A stretch of 64,000 nucleotides of DNA from Lentzea californiensis (GTDB taxonomy: Bacteria > Actinomycetota > Actinomycetes > Mycobacteriales > Pseudonocardiaceae), in NCBI RefSeq assembly GCF_024648825.1, contig NZ_JANBBE010000011.1:124001-188000 (forward strand), given 5' to 3'. The notes beneath the pieces are model-generated. The model was given only the letters and a program-made list of their open reading frames with translations, was not told the origin of the DNA and searched no databases. Positions 44,323-52,798 of the stretch are shown here, in pieces. Both the position numbers and the translations under genes were made by a program. How positions within the stretch are numbered: the stretch's first letter is position 1; each line of letters starts with the position of its first letter.

Positions 44323-46634
44323 TGCCTGCGCGGCTCCCGGCCGAACGGCGACTTCGGTCGCTCGAGGTCGGGAGCCTCCGGGAGCGGCATGGTCACCGGC
44401 GCCTCCGCGGTGATCGTGATCTGCTCGCCGTGGTGCCGCGTGGTGAGCTCGGTGCCGTCCACGATCCGGTAGGTGGCCCCGGACTCGGAGACGTCCACCG
44501 AGATCCTCGTGCCCCGGAAGGACATCCGGAACGAGAAGCGGGTCAGCTCCTCCGGCAGCCGCGGCGCGAACGTGAGCTCGCCGCCGTGGTCCCGCATGCC
44601 GCCGAACCCGGCCACCAGTGCCGTCCACGCCCCCGCCAGCGAGGCCATGTGCAGGCCGTTGGTGACGTTCTCGTGCAGGTCGTGGAGATCGGTGAACGCG
44701 GCCTCGACGAGGTAGTCGTAGGCGAGTCCGAGGTGCCCGACCTCGGCGGCCAGCACCGCCTGCGTGCCCGCCGACAGCGACGAGTCCCGCACCGTCCTGG
44801 CCTCGTAGTAGGCGAAGTTGCGCGCCTTCTCCTCGTCGGTGAACGCGTCACCGCGCACGTGCATGGCGAGCACCAGGTCCGCCTGCTTGATCACCTGGCG
44901 CCGGTAGAGGTCGAAGTACGGGAAGTGCAGCAGCAGCGGGTACTTGTCCTGCGGGGTGTTCTCGAAGTCCCACTCCGCGTGCTTGGTGAAGTTGTCCGCC
45001 TGCGGGTGCACCTGCAGCATCTCGTCGTACGGGACCGACATCGCGTCCGCGGCCCTGCGCCAGGCCGCGATCTCCTCTTCCGTCGCGTCGCACGCGTTCC
45101 GCTCGGCGGCGTCGGCGGCGGCCCACAGGTTCTGCTGGGCGATCAGGTTGGTGTAGACGTTGTTGTCGACGATCGCCGAGTACTCGTCCGGGCCTGTCAC
45201 GCCGTCGATGCGGAACCCGTCGTGCGGGTCGTGGTGACCCAGCGACAACCACAGCCGTGCGGTCTGCACGAGGATCTCGGTGGCTTCGTCGCGATCGAAG
45301 TCCTCGTCGCCGGTGGCGTTCAGGTACTGCTGGGTGGCGTACGCGACGTCGCCGGAGACGTGGAACGCCGCCGTGCCCGCCGGCCAGTACGCGCTGCACT
45401 CGGCGCCGTTGATCGAACGCCACGGGAACGCGGCACCCTTGAGCCCCAGCACCTTCGCCCGCTCGCGAGCCTTGTCCAAAGTGGAGTGACGCCAGCGCAG
45501 GGCGTCGCGGGCCGCGTCCGGGACCGTGTAGGTGAGCACCGGGAGCACGAACATCTCGGTGTCCCAGAACGCATGGCCGTCGTAGCCCGGTCCGGTGAGA
45601 CCCTTGCCGGGGATGGCACGGGACTCGCCGCGCGCTCCGGCCTGTAAAATGTGGAACAACGCGAACCGGATCGCCTGCTGCAGCTGGTCGTCGCCCTCGA
45701 TCTCGATGTCCGCGACTTCCCAGAAGTCGTCCAGGAACTCCCTCTGCTCCTGCAGGAGCCCTTCCCAGCCCGTCTGGCAGGCGCCGGCGAGCGCGGCCTC
45801 CACCTGGGCGCGGAGCGCGGGCGTCGAACGCTGGCCGGACCAGCCGTAGGCGATGTACTTCGTGAGTTTCAGACAGCCGCCCGCGGGCACGTCGACGGCC
45901 GCGGTGAACCGGGCCAGGTCGTCCTCCGCGCGGATCTCCGTGCGGGTGTCGACACCGTCGACGTCGATCTCGTGGTCCATCGCGGCGGCCATGCGCAGGC
46001 CGGACACCTTGGTGTGGTGGCACAGCACGGCCCGCGTCTTCTCGGCCATCGTGAAGTCGTTGACCAGCGGGGAGTCCAGTGCGGCGGCGACACGCGGGTC
46101 GCTGCTGCGGCTCTTGTTCGGCTCGTTGGCGAGCAGGTCGGACTGGACGACGAGCTGCAGGTCGTCCATCGGCTCGACCTCGTAGCGGATGGCCGCGACC
46201 GCGCGCTGCGTGAACGACACGAGCCGTTCGCTGCGCACGGTCACACGCCTGCCCGTCGGTGACTCCCAGACCGTGCGGCGGCGCAACGTGCCGGAGCGGA
46301 AGTCGAGCGTGCGTTCGTGCTCGATGGCGTTGCCGTAGCGCATGTCCAGCGGCTCGTCCTCGACCAGCAGCCGGATGATCTTGCCGTCGGTCACGTTGAC
46401 GACGGTCTGGCCCGCCTCCGGGTAGCCGTAGCCACCCTCCCCGTACGGCAGCTGGTGCTCTTCGTAGAAACCGTTGAGGTACGTGCCGGGCAGGCCCCTC
46501 GGCTCGCCCTCGTCCAGACTGCCGCGCATGCCGATGTGGCCGTTGGACAGCGCGAACGTCGACTCGGTCTGGTGCAGGTGGTCCACGGACAGGCCCTGCC
46601 AGCGCAGCTGCCACGGTTCGACGGCGTAGCTCAT
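44319..46634 (-). CDS. GH65 glycoside phosphorylase/hydrolase
   Basis: 771 residues, full-length GH65. The N-terminal super-sandwich begins PWQLRWQGLSVDHLHQTEST and FALSNGHIGMRGSLDEGEP. The (alpha/alpha)6 barrel has GHAFWDTEMFVLPVLTYT and the general acid Glu in DGVTGPDEYSAIVDNNVYTN (about residue 485). GH65 enzymes phosphorolyse trehalose, maltose, kojibiose or nigerose. The downstream coupled beta-phosphoglucomutase (ATGA overlap) supports a phosphorylase that releases beta-glucose 1-phosphate. The exact disaccharide cannot be told. Cytoplasmic, no signal peptide. Confidence 0.9.
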   Translation of the reverse strand: MSYAVEPWQLRWQGLSVDHLHQTESTFALSNGHIGMRGSLDEGEPRGLPGTYLNGFYEEHQLPYGEGGYGYPEAGQTVVNVTDGKIIRLLVEDEPLDMRYGNAIEHERTLDFRSGTLRRRTVWESPTGRRVTVRSERLVSFTQRAVAAIRYEVEPMDDLQLVVQSDLLANEPNKSRSSDPRVAAALDSPLVNDFTMAEKTRAVLCHHTKVSGLRMAAAMDHEIDVDGVDTRTEIRAEDDLARFTAAVDVPAGGCLKLTKYIAYGWSGQRSTPALRAQVEAALAGACQTGWEGLLQEQREFLDDFWEVADIEIEGDDQLQQAIRFALFHILQAGARGESRAIPGKGLTGPGYDGHAFWDTEMFVLPVLTYTVPDAARDALRWRHSTLDKARERAKVLGLKGAAFPWRSINGAECSAYWPAGTAAFHVSGDVAYATQQYLNATGDEDFDRDEATEILVQTARLWLSLGHHDPHDGFRIDGVTGPDEYSAIVDNNVYTNLIAQQNLWAAADAAERNACDATEEEIAAWRRAADAMSVPYDEMLQVHPQADNFTKHAEWDFENTPQDKYPLLLHFPYFDLYRRQVIKQADLVLAMHVRGDAFTDEEKARNFAYYEARTVRDSSLSAGTQAVLAAEVGHLGLAYDYLVEAAFTDLHDLHENVTNGLHMASLAGAWTALVAGFGGMRDHGGELTFAPRLPEELTRFSFRMSFRGTRISVDVSESGATYRIVDGTELTTRHHGEQITITAEAPVTMPLPEAPDLERPKSPFGREPRRH

Positions 46635-47308
46635 GACAGCAGCTCGTCGAGCTCGTCGACGACCACGTCGGCGCCACCGGCCTTGAGGGCCTCCGCCTGG
46701 TCGCCGCGGTCGACGCCGACGACGAACCCGAACCCGCCGTCGTGCCCTGCCTTCACGCCCGCGAGCGCGTCCTCGAACACGGCGGCGTTCTCGGGTGCGG
46801 TCTTGAGTCTTCTGGCGCCCTCGACGAACGAGTCCGGCGCCGGTTTGCCGCGCAGGTTCGACGCGATGATGACGTTGCCGTCCACCAGCGCGTCGACGTA
46901 GTCCAGCAGGTTGCCCGCCCGCAGGACGCGCATGGCGTTGGCGGACGACGTGACGACGCCGATGGGCATGCCCGCCGCCCTGGCCGCCTTCAGGTAGTCG
47001 ACCGAGGCCGGGTACGGCGTGATGCCCTGCTCGTCGATGATCGCGTTGACGAGGTCGTTCTTCTGGTCGCCGATGCGGCGCACCTCGTCCTCCGGCGGCG
47101 TGAGGCCGCGTGAGGTCAGGAAGCTGCGCACGCCGTCGTAGCGCGGTTTGCCGTCCACGTAGGCCAGGTAGTCCTGTTCGCTGAACGGCTGCCCCATGGC
47201 CTCGAACGTCTGCCGCCAGGCCTGCCGGTGCAGCACGGCCGTGCTCGTGAGCACGCCGTCGAGGTCGAAGAGCAACGCGGTGATCTTCTCCGGGATGCCG
47301 AGGCTCAT
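46631..47308 (-). CDS. Beta-phosphoglucomutase-like HAD phosphatase
   Basis: 225 residues. HAD motif I LLFDLDGVLTSTA with the nucleophile Asp, motif II VVTSSAN, Lys in LRGKPAPDSFVEGA and motif IV VFEDALAGVKAG. The helical cap is of beta-PGM type. It would convert beta-glucose 1-phosphate from the GH65 enzyme to glucose 6-phosphate. ATG 47308 is taken as the start, after a short in-frame upstream extension; the stop overlaps the GH65 start. Confidence 0.9.
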   Translation of the reverse strand: MSLGIPEKITALLFDLDGVLTSTAVLHRQAWRQTFEAMGQPFSEQDYLAYVDGKPRYDGVRSFLTSRGLTPPEDEVRRIGDQKNDLVNAIIDEQGITPYPASVDYLKAARAAGMPIGVVTSSANAMRVLRAGNLLDYVDALVDGNVIIASNLRGKPAPDSFVEGARRLKTAPENAAVFEDALAGVKAGHDGGFGFVVGVDRGDQAEALKAGGADVVVDELDELLS

Positions 47309-47315
47309 GTCTCGA

Positions 47316-47534
47316 TCATGCACCCGTCGTACCGACATCGCCGCGTTCTTCCGCGAGCCGTTCGTCCAGCGGTCGTGGGTGAGCCTGCTCGTACTCCGTC
47401 ATCCCGTACTTGGTGGACTCCGCCCAGCCTTCCTCCGGCTCGGTCTCCAGCGGGTCGCGTCCGAGGTTGTCCTCGTCCAGACCCTCGAAGTCCTCGCTGT
47501 TCTCCTGGACGTAGGCGCCGCGTTCTTCGCTCAT
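47316..47534 (-). CDS. Small acidic DUF5709-like protein
   Basis: 72 residues, very acidic. DPLETEPEEGWAESTKYGMT and the C-terminal PLDERLAEERGDVG resemble the core of DUF5709, a soluble actinobacterial family of unknown function. Eight bases upstream of the beta-PGM start on the same strand, so possibly the first gene of that operon. Confidence 0.6.
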   Translation of the reverse strand: MSEERGAYVQENSEDFEGLDEDNLGRDPLETEPEEGWAESTKYGMTEYEQAHPRPLDERLAEERGDVGTTGA

Positions 47535-47558
47535 GGGCTCCCAGTACCCACTCCGGCG

Positions 47559-48260
47559 CTATCCGATGCTTTGGCCGACCAGCGAGCCGATGGCGTACGT
47601 GACGCCCATCGCGATCAGCCCGCCGGCGATGTTGCGGACGACCGCGCGCCGTTTGCCGGCGCCGCTGAGCCTGGCGCTGATGAAACCCGTCAGGGCGAGG
47701 GTGAGGACGGCGGCGGCGACGGTGACCGGCACGCGCAGGCCGGTCGGGGTGAGGGCGATCGCGGCGAGGGGGAGGAGCGCGCCGATCGTGAACGACACGA
47801 AGCTCGCGATGGCGGCGCCCCACGGGTTCGTCAGCTCGTCCGGGTCGATGTGCAGCTCGGCGTCGGCGTGGGCGGCCAGCGCGTCGTGTTCGGTGAGCTG
47901 CCGGGCGACCTCCTGCGCGGTCTGCTCGTCGAGGCCCTTGTCCTCGTAGATCTCCTTGAGCTCCTCGAGCTCCTGCTCGGGCGTGTCCCGGAGCTCTCTG
48001 CGCTCCTGGGCGAGCAGGGCGCGTTCGGCGTCGCGCTGGCTGCTCACGGACACGTACTCGCCGCTGGCCATCGACATGGCGCCCGCGAAGAGGCCCGCGA
48101 GGCCCGCGACGAGGATCTGGGAGCGGTCCGTGGTGGCGCCTGCGACGCCCACCACGAGGCTGGCGGTCGACACGATGCCGTCGTTGGCGCCGAGCACGCC
48201 CGCGCGCAGCCAGTTCATCCGATCGCCGGTGACCTCGTCGTGAGGCTCGTGGTGGGTCAT
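47559..48260 (-). CDS. VIT1/CCC1-family transporter
   Basis: 233 residues. LRAGVLGANDGIVSTASLVV and GAMSMASGEYVSVSSQRDAE are the paired signature motifs of VIT/CCC1 iron-manganese transporters, followed by a cytosolic acidic helical hairpin (EQELEELKEIYEDKGLDEQT) and three further membrane helices. It likely moves Fe2+ or Mn2+ out of the cytoplasm. Monocistronic or leading the DUF5709-like gene. Confidence 0.92.
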   Translation of the reverse strand: MTHHEPHDEVTGDRMNWLRAGVLGANDGIVSTASLVVGVAGATTDRSQILVAGLAGLFAGAMSMASGEYVSVSSQRDAERALLAQERRELRDTPEQELEELKEIYEDKGLDEQTAQEVARQLTEHDALAAHADAELHIDPDELTNPWGAAIASFVSFTIGALLPLAAIALTPTGLRVPVTVAAAVLTLALTGFISARLSGAGKRRAVVRNIAGGLIAMGVTYAIGSLVGQSIG

Positions 48261-48437
48261 TTCCGCAGGTTAGCGCCGGTCTGCCGGCTCGTGGGGCGAC
48301 CACGCCGCGCACCGTTCGGGCTCTGCTGAACGGGTGAGTTTTCCCTGGTCAGAGCTTGGAGGTTCATTTTTTGTCAGACCCCCGTGGCAGCATGTCGAAC
48401 AGGTGTTCGTGTGCGTGCTAGAGGAGGTCAGTCCCCG

Positions 48438-49082
48438 ATGCAGATCGAACCCAACCGCTGGCCAGGCCGCGTGGTGCCGTCCACCGGTTCCGACGTGGAC
48501 GTCGCCGTGGAGTCCCTGTGCGTGCGCGCCTCGTGGGCCGATGCCGACCGCCGCTGGGTGCGGCGCCTGCTCGAGCCCTGGTTCCGGGCGGGCTGGAGCG
48601 TCGACGCCCTGCTCGTCGCCATCGACAAGAAGCCGGACGGCACCAGCCAGGGCCGCCCCCGTTCCCGCGCGCAGGTCGCGCACGAGTTCCTGCGAGCCCG
48701 CCTGCGCACCTGGACGGCGGACGGCGCGGGCCTCGCCAAGCCACCGCTGGCGGGCATCTCCCTCGGCGAGTGGTACCGCGTGAACCGCCGCAACGCCGCT
48801 CTGAACGCCCCTCGCCGGGGCGGAGCCCTCAGCTCGCAGGGCCGCCAGGCGCAGGCGGAGACGCGTGCCCTCGCCCACCGGCGCGACCCGGTGGAGCGCA
48901 GCCGCGAGAAGGGTCGCCGCAGGCAGGAGGTGCTCGACAGCCTGCTCGTGCCGGGGCAGGAGGTGCCGTCGTTCGCCGACTCGTGGCGGCTGGTCGCCGA
49001 CCTGATCCCGGTGCAACGGGTGTGCTCGGCCTGCGGGCACGTGCGGAACGAGGTGTCGAGGCAGGCGCACCGCGTCGCCTAG
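48438..49082 (+). CDS. Conserved hypothetical, helix-turn-helix/replication-like region
   Basis: 214 residues, no firm identification. The N-terminal part (WVRRLLEPWFRAGWSVDALL, then KKPDGTSQGRPRSRAQVAHE and RARLRTWTADGAG) resembles a region found in actinobacterial proteins linked to replication or mobile genes. The middle is Arg-rich and likely disordered. Near the end CSACGHVRNEVSRQAH holds a CxxC pair. ATG 48438 is supported by GAGGTC about eight bases upstream. It could be a DNA-binding protein; this is inference. Confidence 0.55.
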   Translation: MQIEPNRWPGRVVPSTGSDVDVAVESLCVRASWADADRRWVRRLLEPWFRAGWSVDALLVAIDKKPDGTSQGRPRSRAQVAHEFLRARLRTWTADGAGLAKPPLAGISLGEWYRVNRRNAALNAPRRGGALSSQGRQAQAETRALAHRRDPVERSREKGRRRQEVLDSLLVPGQEVPSFADSWRLVADLIPVQRVCSACGHVRNEVSRQAHRVA

Positions 49083-49301
49083 AGGCGGCGGTGTGCCGCT
49101 CGAGACCGTCCGGCCGGGCGGCGAACCAGCTTCGGCACCGGTAGCGTTCCCAGCTGCGGGATCGCGTCCTAGTCGATCACGAACATCGGCCCTGCCCCCA
49201 TGCAAAGGGCCTTCTACCTGCGACTTCGGCGAACGGCGGTTGAAGTCGGCCCAGGCCGGGAACACGGAACGAGTTTCTTGTTTCCGATGTAAGGGGCCGA
49301 C

Positions 49302-49604
49302 ATGCTCGAAGTCACGCCGATGGCCGCCGAGGTCATCAACGAGCTGACGACACAGTCAGAGGGCGCCACCGACGACATCGGCCTGCGTTTCGCCCTGGCC
49401 ACCGAGCAGGACAGTCAGGCGGCGCTGGAGCTGTCGCTCGGCGAGGCCGTCGACGGCGACGAGGTGGTGGCCGCCCCCGCGGGCGCCAAGGTCATCCTGG
49501 AGCCGGCGGCCGCCCAGTACCTGGAGGACAAGGTCCTCGACGTGCGCCAGGACGACGAGGGCAACCCCGCGTTCGCGATCGCGCGCCAGGAGACGTCCGA
49601 CTGA
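49302..49604 (+). CDS. HesB/IscA-like protein without Fe-S cysteines
   Basis: 100 residues. The fold pattern LEVTPMAAEVINELTTQ, IGLRFALATEQDSQAAL, VVAAPAGAKVILEPAAAQYL and DVRQDDEGNPAFAIAR matches A-type Fe-S carrier proteins annotated HesB in actinobacteria. None of the three conserved cysteines is present, so it cannot carry a cluster in the usual way. AAGGGG precedes the ATG by about eight bases. The 220 bases upstream hold no gene I can support. Confidence 0.72.
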   Translation: MLEVTPMAAEVINELTTQSEGATDDIGLRFALATEQDSQAALELSLGEAVDGDEVVAAPAGAKVILEPAAAQYLEDKVLDVRQDDEGNPAFAIARQETSD

Positions 49605-49645
49605 GGTTCTTGGTCAGGTGGGATCAACGATGATTCCCCGGCATG

Positions 49646-49692
49646 CGAATCGGGCCGGACCCCTCCGCGAGAAGGGTGTCCGGCCCGATTCG
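49646..49692. terminator. Bidirectional hairpin terminator
   Basis: Perfect 15-base arms (CGAATCGGGCCGGAC and complement) with a partly paired 17-base loop, between the convergent HesB-like and lectin-LysM genes. Confidence 0.75.
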
Positions 49693-49707
49693 TGACAGCC
49701 CCCGGGC

Positions 49708-50268
49708 TCAGGGAATGGTCAGCACCTGGCCGGGGTGGATGAGGTCCGGGTTCGCGATGCCGTTGGCGGACGCGACCTCGCCGTAGCGGTTGCCGTCACC
49801 GTAGAAGCGCTCGGCGATCGCCCAGAGGGTGTCGCCACCGGCGACGGTGTAGGTCTGCACGGCCGGAGCGGCGGGCGCGGCCGGAGCCTCCTCGACCGGC
49901 GCGGGAGCAGCAGCCTCGGGGGAGGCCTGCGGCGAGTCGGTGTTGGTGTTGGAGGCCCACTTCGCGCCACCGTCACCACCGAACACGACCAGGTTCCTGT
50001 CGTCCTGCAGGACCAGGCGCGCGCCCTCGTTGCCCTGCGTGCCCGTGGACCACACGGCGTTGTCCTCGCTCGTGTAGAGCACGAAGTTGCCGTCGGCCTG
50101 CAGTGCGGCCCGCACCGCGCCCTTGCCGTCGGTGCCGCTGGCCCACACCGTGCCGGTGTTCTCCGACAGGACCAGGTTCCCGTCGGACTGCAGGGTCAGC
50201 ATGTACCCGTTGGCGCTGGTCAGCTGCTGGCCGCGGGTGAGTTCCTGCCCGGCTTGCAAGGTGTCCAC
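49708..50268 (-). CDS. Bulb-type lectin-LysM protein without signal peptide
   Basis: About 186 residues. Three beta-prism II (B-lectin) repeats with near-complete mannose-binding motifs: QSDGNLVLSENTGTVWASG, QADGNFVLYTSEDNAVWS and QDDRNLVVFGGDGGAKWAS. A Pro/Ala linker leads to a C-terminal LysM domain (YTVAGGDTLWAIAERFYGDG to LIHPGQVLTIP). No signal peptide is present at either GTG 50268 (GTGGAG upstream, preferred) or GTG 50280. It may leave the cell by a non-Sec route or lysis; related lectin modules occur in lectin-like bacteriocins. Function unknown. Confidence 0.82.
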   Translation of the reverse strand: MDTLQAGQELTRGQQLTSANGYMLTLQSDGNLVLSENTGTVWASGTDGKGAVRAALQADGNFVLYTSEDNAVWSTGTQGNEGARLVLQDDRNLVVFGGDGGAKWASNTNTDSPQASPEAAAPAPVEEAPAAPAAPAVQTYTVAGGDTLWAIAERFYGDGNRYGEVASANGIANPDLIHPGQVLTIP

Positions 50269-50386
50269 AACAAACTCCACTTCGGACGATGACGACCGCC
50301 CGAACCGGCGGCGCCCGAAGCGGAACCTAGTCAGGCCGGCACCGTGCCGCCGGGTCAGCGGCGCACGTGCACCCGAGGGAGTGAAA

Positions 50387-50416
50387 AACGCCCCCTGCCC
50401 GGAGGCAGGGGGCGTT
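50387..50416 (-). terminator. Rho-independent terminator of the NlpC/P60 gene
   Basis: On the minus strand, 13-base perfect arms (AACGCCCCCTGCC type) with a four-base loop are followed by TTTTT. It lies 17 bases after the stop at 50433. Confidence 0.9.
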
Positions 50417-50432
50417 CAGCACGAGGAGGAGA

Positions 50433-51419
50433 TCAGCCCTCGATGCGCCGGATGCCCGAGATCGGTCCGATCGAGTCGATGTCGGCGATCTTCACCGGCT
50501 GACCCTCGGTCGACGCGTGCACGGCGCGAATGCCGTCCACCGCCATCGCCACGTGGGACTGGCTTGAGTAGTAGACCAGGATGTCGCCGGCCTTGACCTC
50601 GCCACGGCTCACCGGGCGACCGGCGGCCGCCTGCGCGTAACTGGTGCGGCCGATGCTCACGCCCGCAGAGCGGTACGCGGCCTGGATCAGCGACGAGCAG
50701 TCCCAGGAGTTCGGACCGTTCGAGCCGTAGACGTAGGGCTTGCCACGCTCGCCGAGCGCGAACTGAAGAGCGCGGCCCGCCGTACCGGCCGGCACCGAGA
50801 TGTTCGACATGTCGCCGGACGCGGCCAGCTGGCTCTTCACCGTGTTGCTGAGCGACCGGTACTGGGCCGTCGCCTCCGCGAGCTGCTTGTCGAGATCGGC
50901 CTTCTTCTGGTCCATCTCGGCGAGGAGCTTCTTCGACGTCTCGGTCGCCTCGTTGGCCGACTTCGTCGCCGCGTCGGCCGCGTTGACGGCGTCGGTCAGC
51001 TTCTGCAGCGCGTCCGCGTTGTCGGCCGCGAGGATGTTGATGGCCGACATGCGGTTGAGGAAGTCCTGCTGCGAGTCGCTCACCAGCAGCGCGGAGATCT
51101 GGCTGAAGTTCGCGCCGGAGTTGGTGGCCTCGGTGAGGAGGTCGACCTGACCGCGGAGGGACTCCTCGGCCTTCTGGGCGTTGGCCAGGTCGCCCTTGGC
51201 CTTGTCCAGCTCACCCTGCTTGGCCTTCAGGTCTTCCTGGGCCTTGAGGTGGTCCTGGTTGAGCTTGGAGGCCTGCTCGGACAGCTCGTTGAACTTCTTG
51301 AGCGCGTCCGCGGCATTGGGCTGTGCGGTGGCCGGTGCCGTGGGGAGTGCCGCCGCGACGACTGCTGCCGTCGCTACGAGAGCTCCACGCACGATGCGGC
51401 GTGAGGGTTGCGACACCAC
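50433..51419 (-). CDS. Secreted NlpC/P60 peptidoglycan endopeptidase (RipA-like), copy 1
   Basis: 328 residues. A signal peptide (ATAAVVAAALPTAPATAQ) is followed by a long coiled coil (about residues 40-215), then the NlpC/P60 domain: PYVYGSNGPNSWDCSSLIQA with catalytic Cys, SHVAMAVDGIRAVHAST with catalytic His. It cleaves peptide stems in the cell wall. AAAGGAGGAA precedes GTG 51419. A paralog lies immediately upstream with the same architecture, indicating tandem duplication. A 220-base leader precedes it. Confidence 0.92.
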   Translation of the reverse strand: MVSQPSRRIVRGALVATAAVVAAALPTAPATAQPNAADALKKFNELSEQASKLNQDHLKAQEDLKAKQGELDKAKGDLANAQKAEESLRGQVDLLTEATNSGANFSQISALLVSDSQQDFLNRMSAINILAADNADALQKLTDAVNAADAATKSANEATETSKKLLAEMDQKKADLDKQLAEATAQYRSLSNTVKSQLAASGDMSNISVPAGTAGRALQFALGERGKPYVYGSNGPNSWDCSSLIQAAYRSAGVSIGRTSYAQAAAGRPVSRGEVKAGDILVYYSSQSHVAMAVDGIRAVHASTEGQPVKIADIDSIGPISGIRRIEG

Positions 51420-51642
51420 GTCGCGGTTCCTCCTTTTTCCTGGCAGTCGCCCCCGCGAGAATTACTCCGCGTGAGGCGACAACCTTGGCGGGTGCCCCGA
51501 GTGGGTTAACTGCTGGGCCGAAGGTCTCGGCAAGGTTACGGAATGACCTTGCTCTCGTCTACCACCGGGGGCCCACCAGTTCACCGGCCAGCACGCTCTC
51601 ACAGTCGCCCACGTGGGTTTATCGCGGGGTAGGAGAGACGCG
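51420..51642 (-). promoter_or_regulatory. Structured 5' leader of NlpC/P60 copy 1
   Basis: This 223-base gap has no gene. On the minus strand it contains a 7-base-pair hairpin (51530-51552, GCAAGGT/ACCTTGC) and GC-rich segments that could fold. Actinobacterial cell-wall hydrolase genes are often preceded by c-di-AMP (ydaO) riboswitches, but the conserved ydaO core is not clearly present. Confidence 0.3.
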
Positions 51643-52611
51643 TCACCCGACAACCCGGCGAATCACCGAAATAGGCCCGATCGAGTCGATGTTCGCGATC
51701 TTCACCGGCGTGCCCTCGGTGGACGCGTGCACCGCTCGGGTGCCGTCCACGGCCATCGCCACGTGCGACTGACCCGAGTAGTAGATGATCAGGTCACCCG
51801 GCGCGACCTCGCCGCGGCCCACGCCACGACCGACCTTCGCCTGGTCGTAGGTGACGCGCGGGATGGACACCCCGGCGGCCCGGTAGGCGGCCTGCATCAG
51901 CGACGAGCAGTCCCACGAGTTCGGTCCGTTCGAGCCGAACACGTACGGCTTGCCCTGCTCGCCCAGAGCGAAGGTGAGCGCGACACCGGCCGCACCGGCG
52001 GGCGCGTTCACGGTGACCTTGGGGCCGGGAGCGGCCAGGGTCTGCTTCTGCGGCGCGGACAACGACTGGTACTTCGTCCGCGCGGTCGACACCTGCTGTT
52101 CCATGGCGACCTTGCGGGTGGAGACGTCCGCGGCGAGCTTCTCCGCGGCGGACGCGGCGTTGGTCGCGTCGGTGCGGGCCTTCGTGGCCTCGGCCAGCGT
52201 GGCGCTCATGCGCGACACCGCCGCGTTCTGGTCGGCGGCGATGATGTTCATCGCCTGCATGCGCTCCAGGAAGTCCTGCTGGGACGTCGAGGTCAGGAAC
52301 GCCGAGAGGTCGTTGAGCCGGGCGCCCTCGAACGTCGCCTCGGTCAGCGTGTCGACCTGGCCGCGGAACTGCTCCGACTCGGCCAGCGCCTTCTTCTCGG
52401 CCTCGGTGGCGGTGACCACGATCCCGTTCGCCCTCGACAGGTCGCCCTGCGCCTTGAGGTGGTCCTGGCTGAGCTTCTCCGCCTCCCGCGTCAGGTCGTT
52501 GTAGACCTTCAGCGCGTCGTCGGCGGGTTGCGCGTGCGCCGAAGGCATCGACACCACCGTCGCGGCGATCACGGCGGCCAAAGCGGTAGTCCTTGCAGCA
52601 CGGCCGGGCAC
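51643..52611 (-). CDS. Secreted NlpC/P60 peptidoglycan endopeptidase (RipA-like), copy 2
   Basis: 322 residues with signal peptide (LAAVIAATVVSMPSAHAQ), coiled coil, then PYVFGSNGPNSWDCSSLMQA and SHVAMAVDGTRAVHAST with catalytic Cys and His. Closely related to the next gene downstream. GTG 52611 is preceded by GAGGAGG, but this site lies in the 3' arm of an 11-base-pair hairpin (52614-52651), so translation may be conditional. Roles are presumed in cell separation or wall turnover. Confidence 0.92.
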   Translation of the reverse strand: MPGRAARTTALAAVIAATVVSMPSAHAQPADDALKVYNDLTREAEKLSQDHLKAQGDLSRANGIVVTATEAEKKALAESEQFRGQVDTLTEATFEGARLNDLSAFLTSTSQQDFLERMQAMNIIAADQNAAVSRMSATLAEATKARTDATNAASAAEKLAADVSTRKVAMEQQVSTARTKYQSLSAPQKQTLAAPGPKVTVNAPAGAAGVALTFALGEQGKPYVFGSNGPNSWDCSSLMQAAYRAAGVSIPRVTYDQAKVGRGVGRGEVAPGDLIIYYSGQSHVAMAVDGTRAVHASTEGTPVKIANIDSIGPISVIRRVVG

Positions 52612-52613
52612 GC

Positions 52614-52651
52614 GGCCTCCTCAGGAGTCGGAATCGGCTTCTGAGGAGGCC
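52614..52651 (-). promoter_or_regulatory. SD-sequestering hairpin before NlpC/P60 copy 2
   Basis: Perfect 11-base arms (GGCCTCCTCAG / CTGAGGAGGCC) with a 16-base loop. On the mRNA the 3' arm is CTGAGGAGGCC, which contains the whole ribosome binding site and ends two bases before GTG 52611. Confidence 0.65.
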
Positions 52652-52798
52652 TACGGCCGAACGGGTGCCGGGGTTCAGTCGAAGTGGACGAGCGGTCCTT
52701 TCCGGCCTTTTTCGCTTCCGCAGGTGAACGCCTGGTCGCCGGGCGATTCCGCACGGTGACGCACCTACCGCGAATTCCCGGTTCCCAGACCCTCTTGA

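Noticed and set aside
51420-51642. c-di-AMP (ydaO) riboswitch before NlpC/P60 copy 1
   Set aside because: The gene context fits, but the conserved core segments (GGGGTGAATC-like and CCGAATCCGTCAGCTAACC-like) are not clearly present; needs a covariance-model search.
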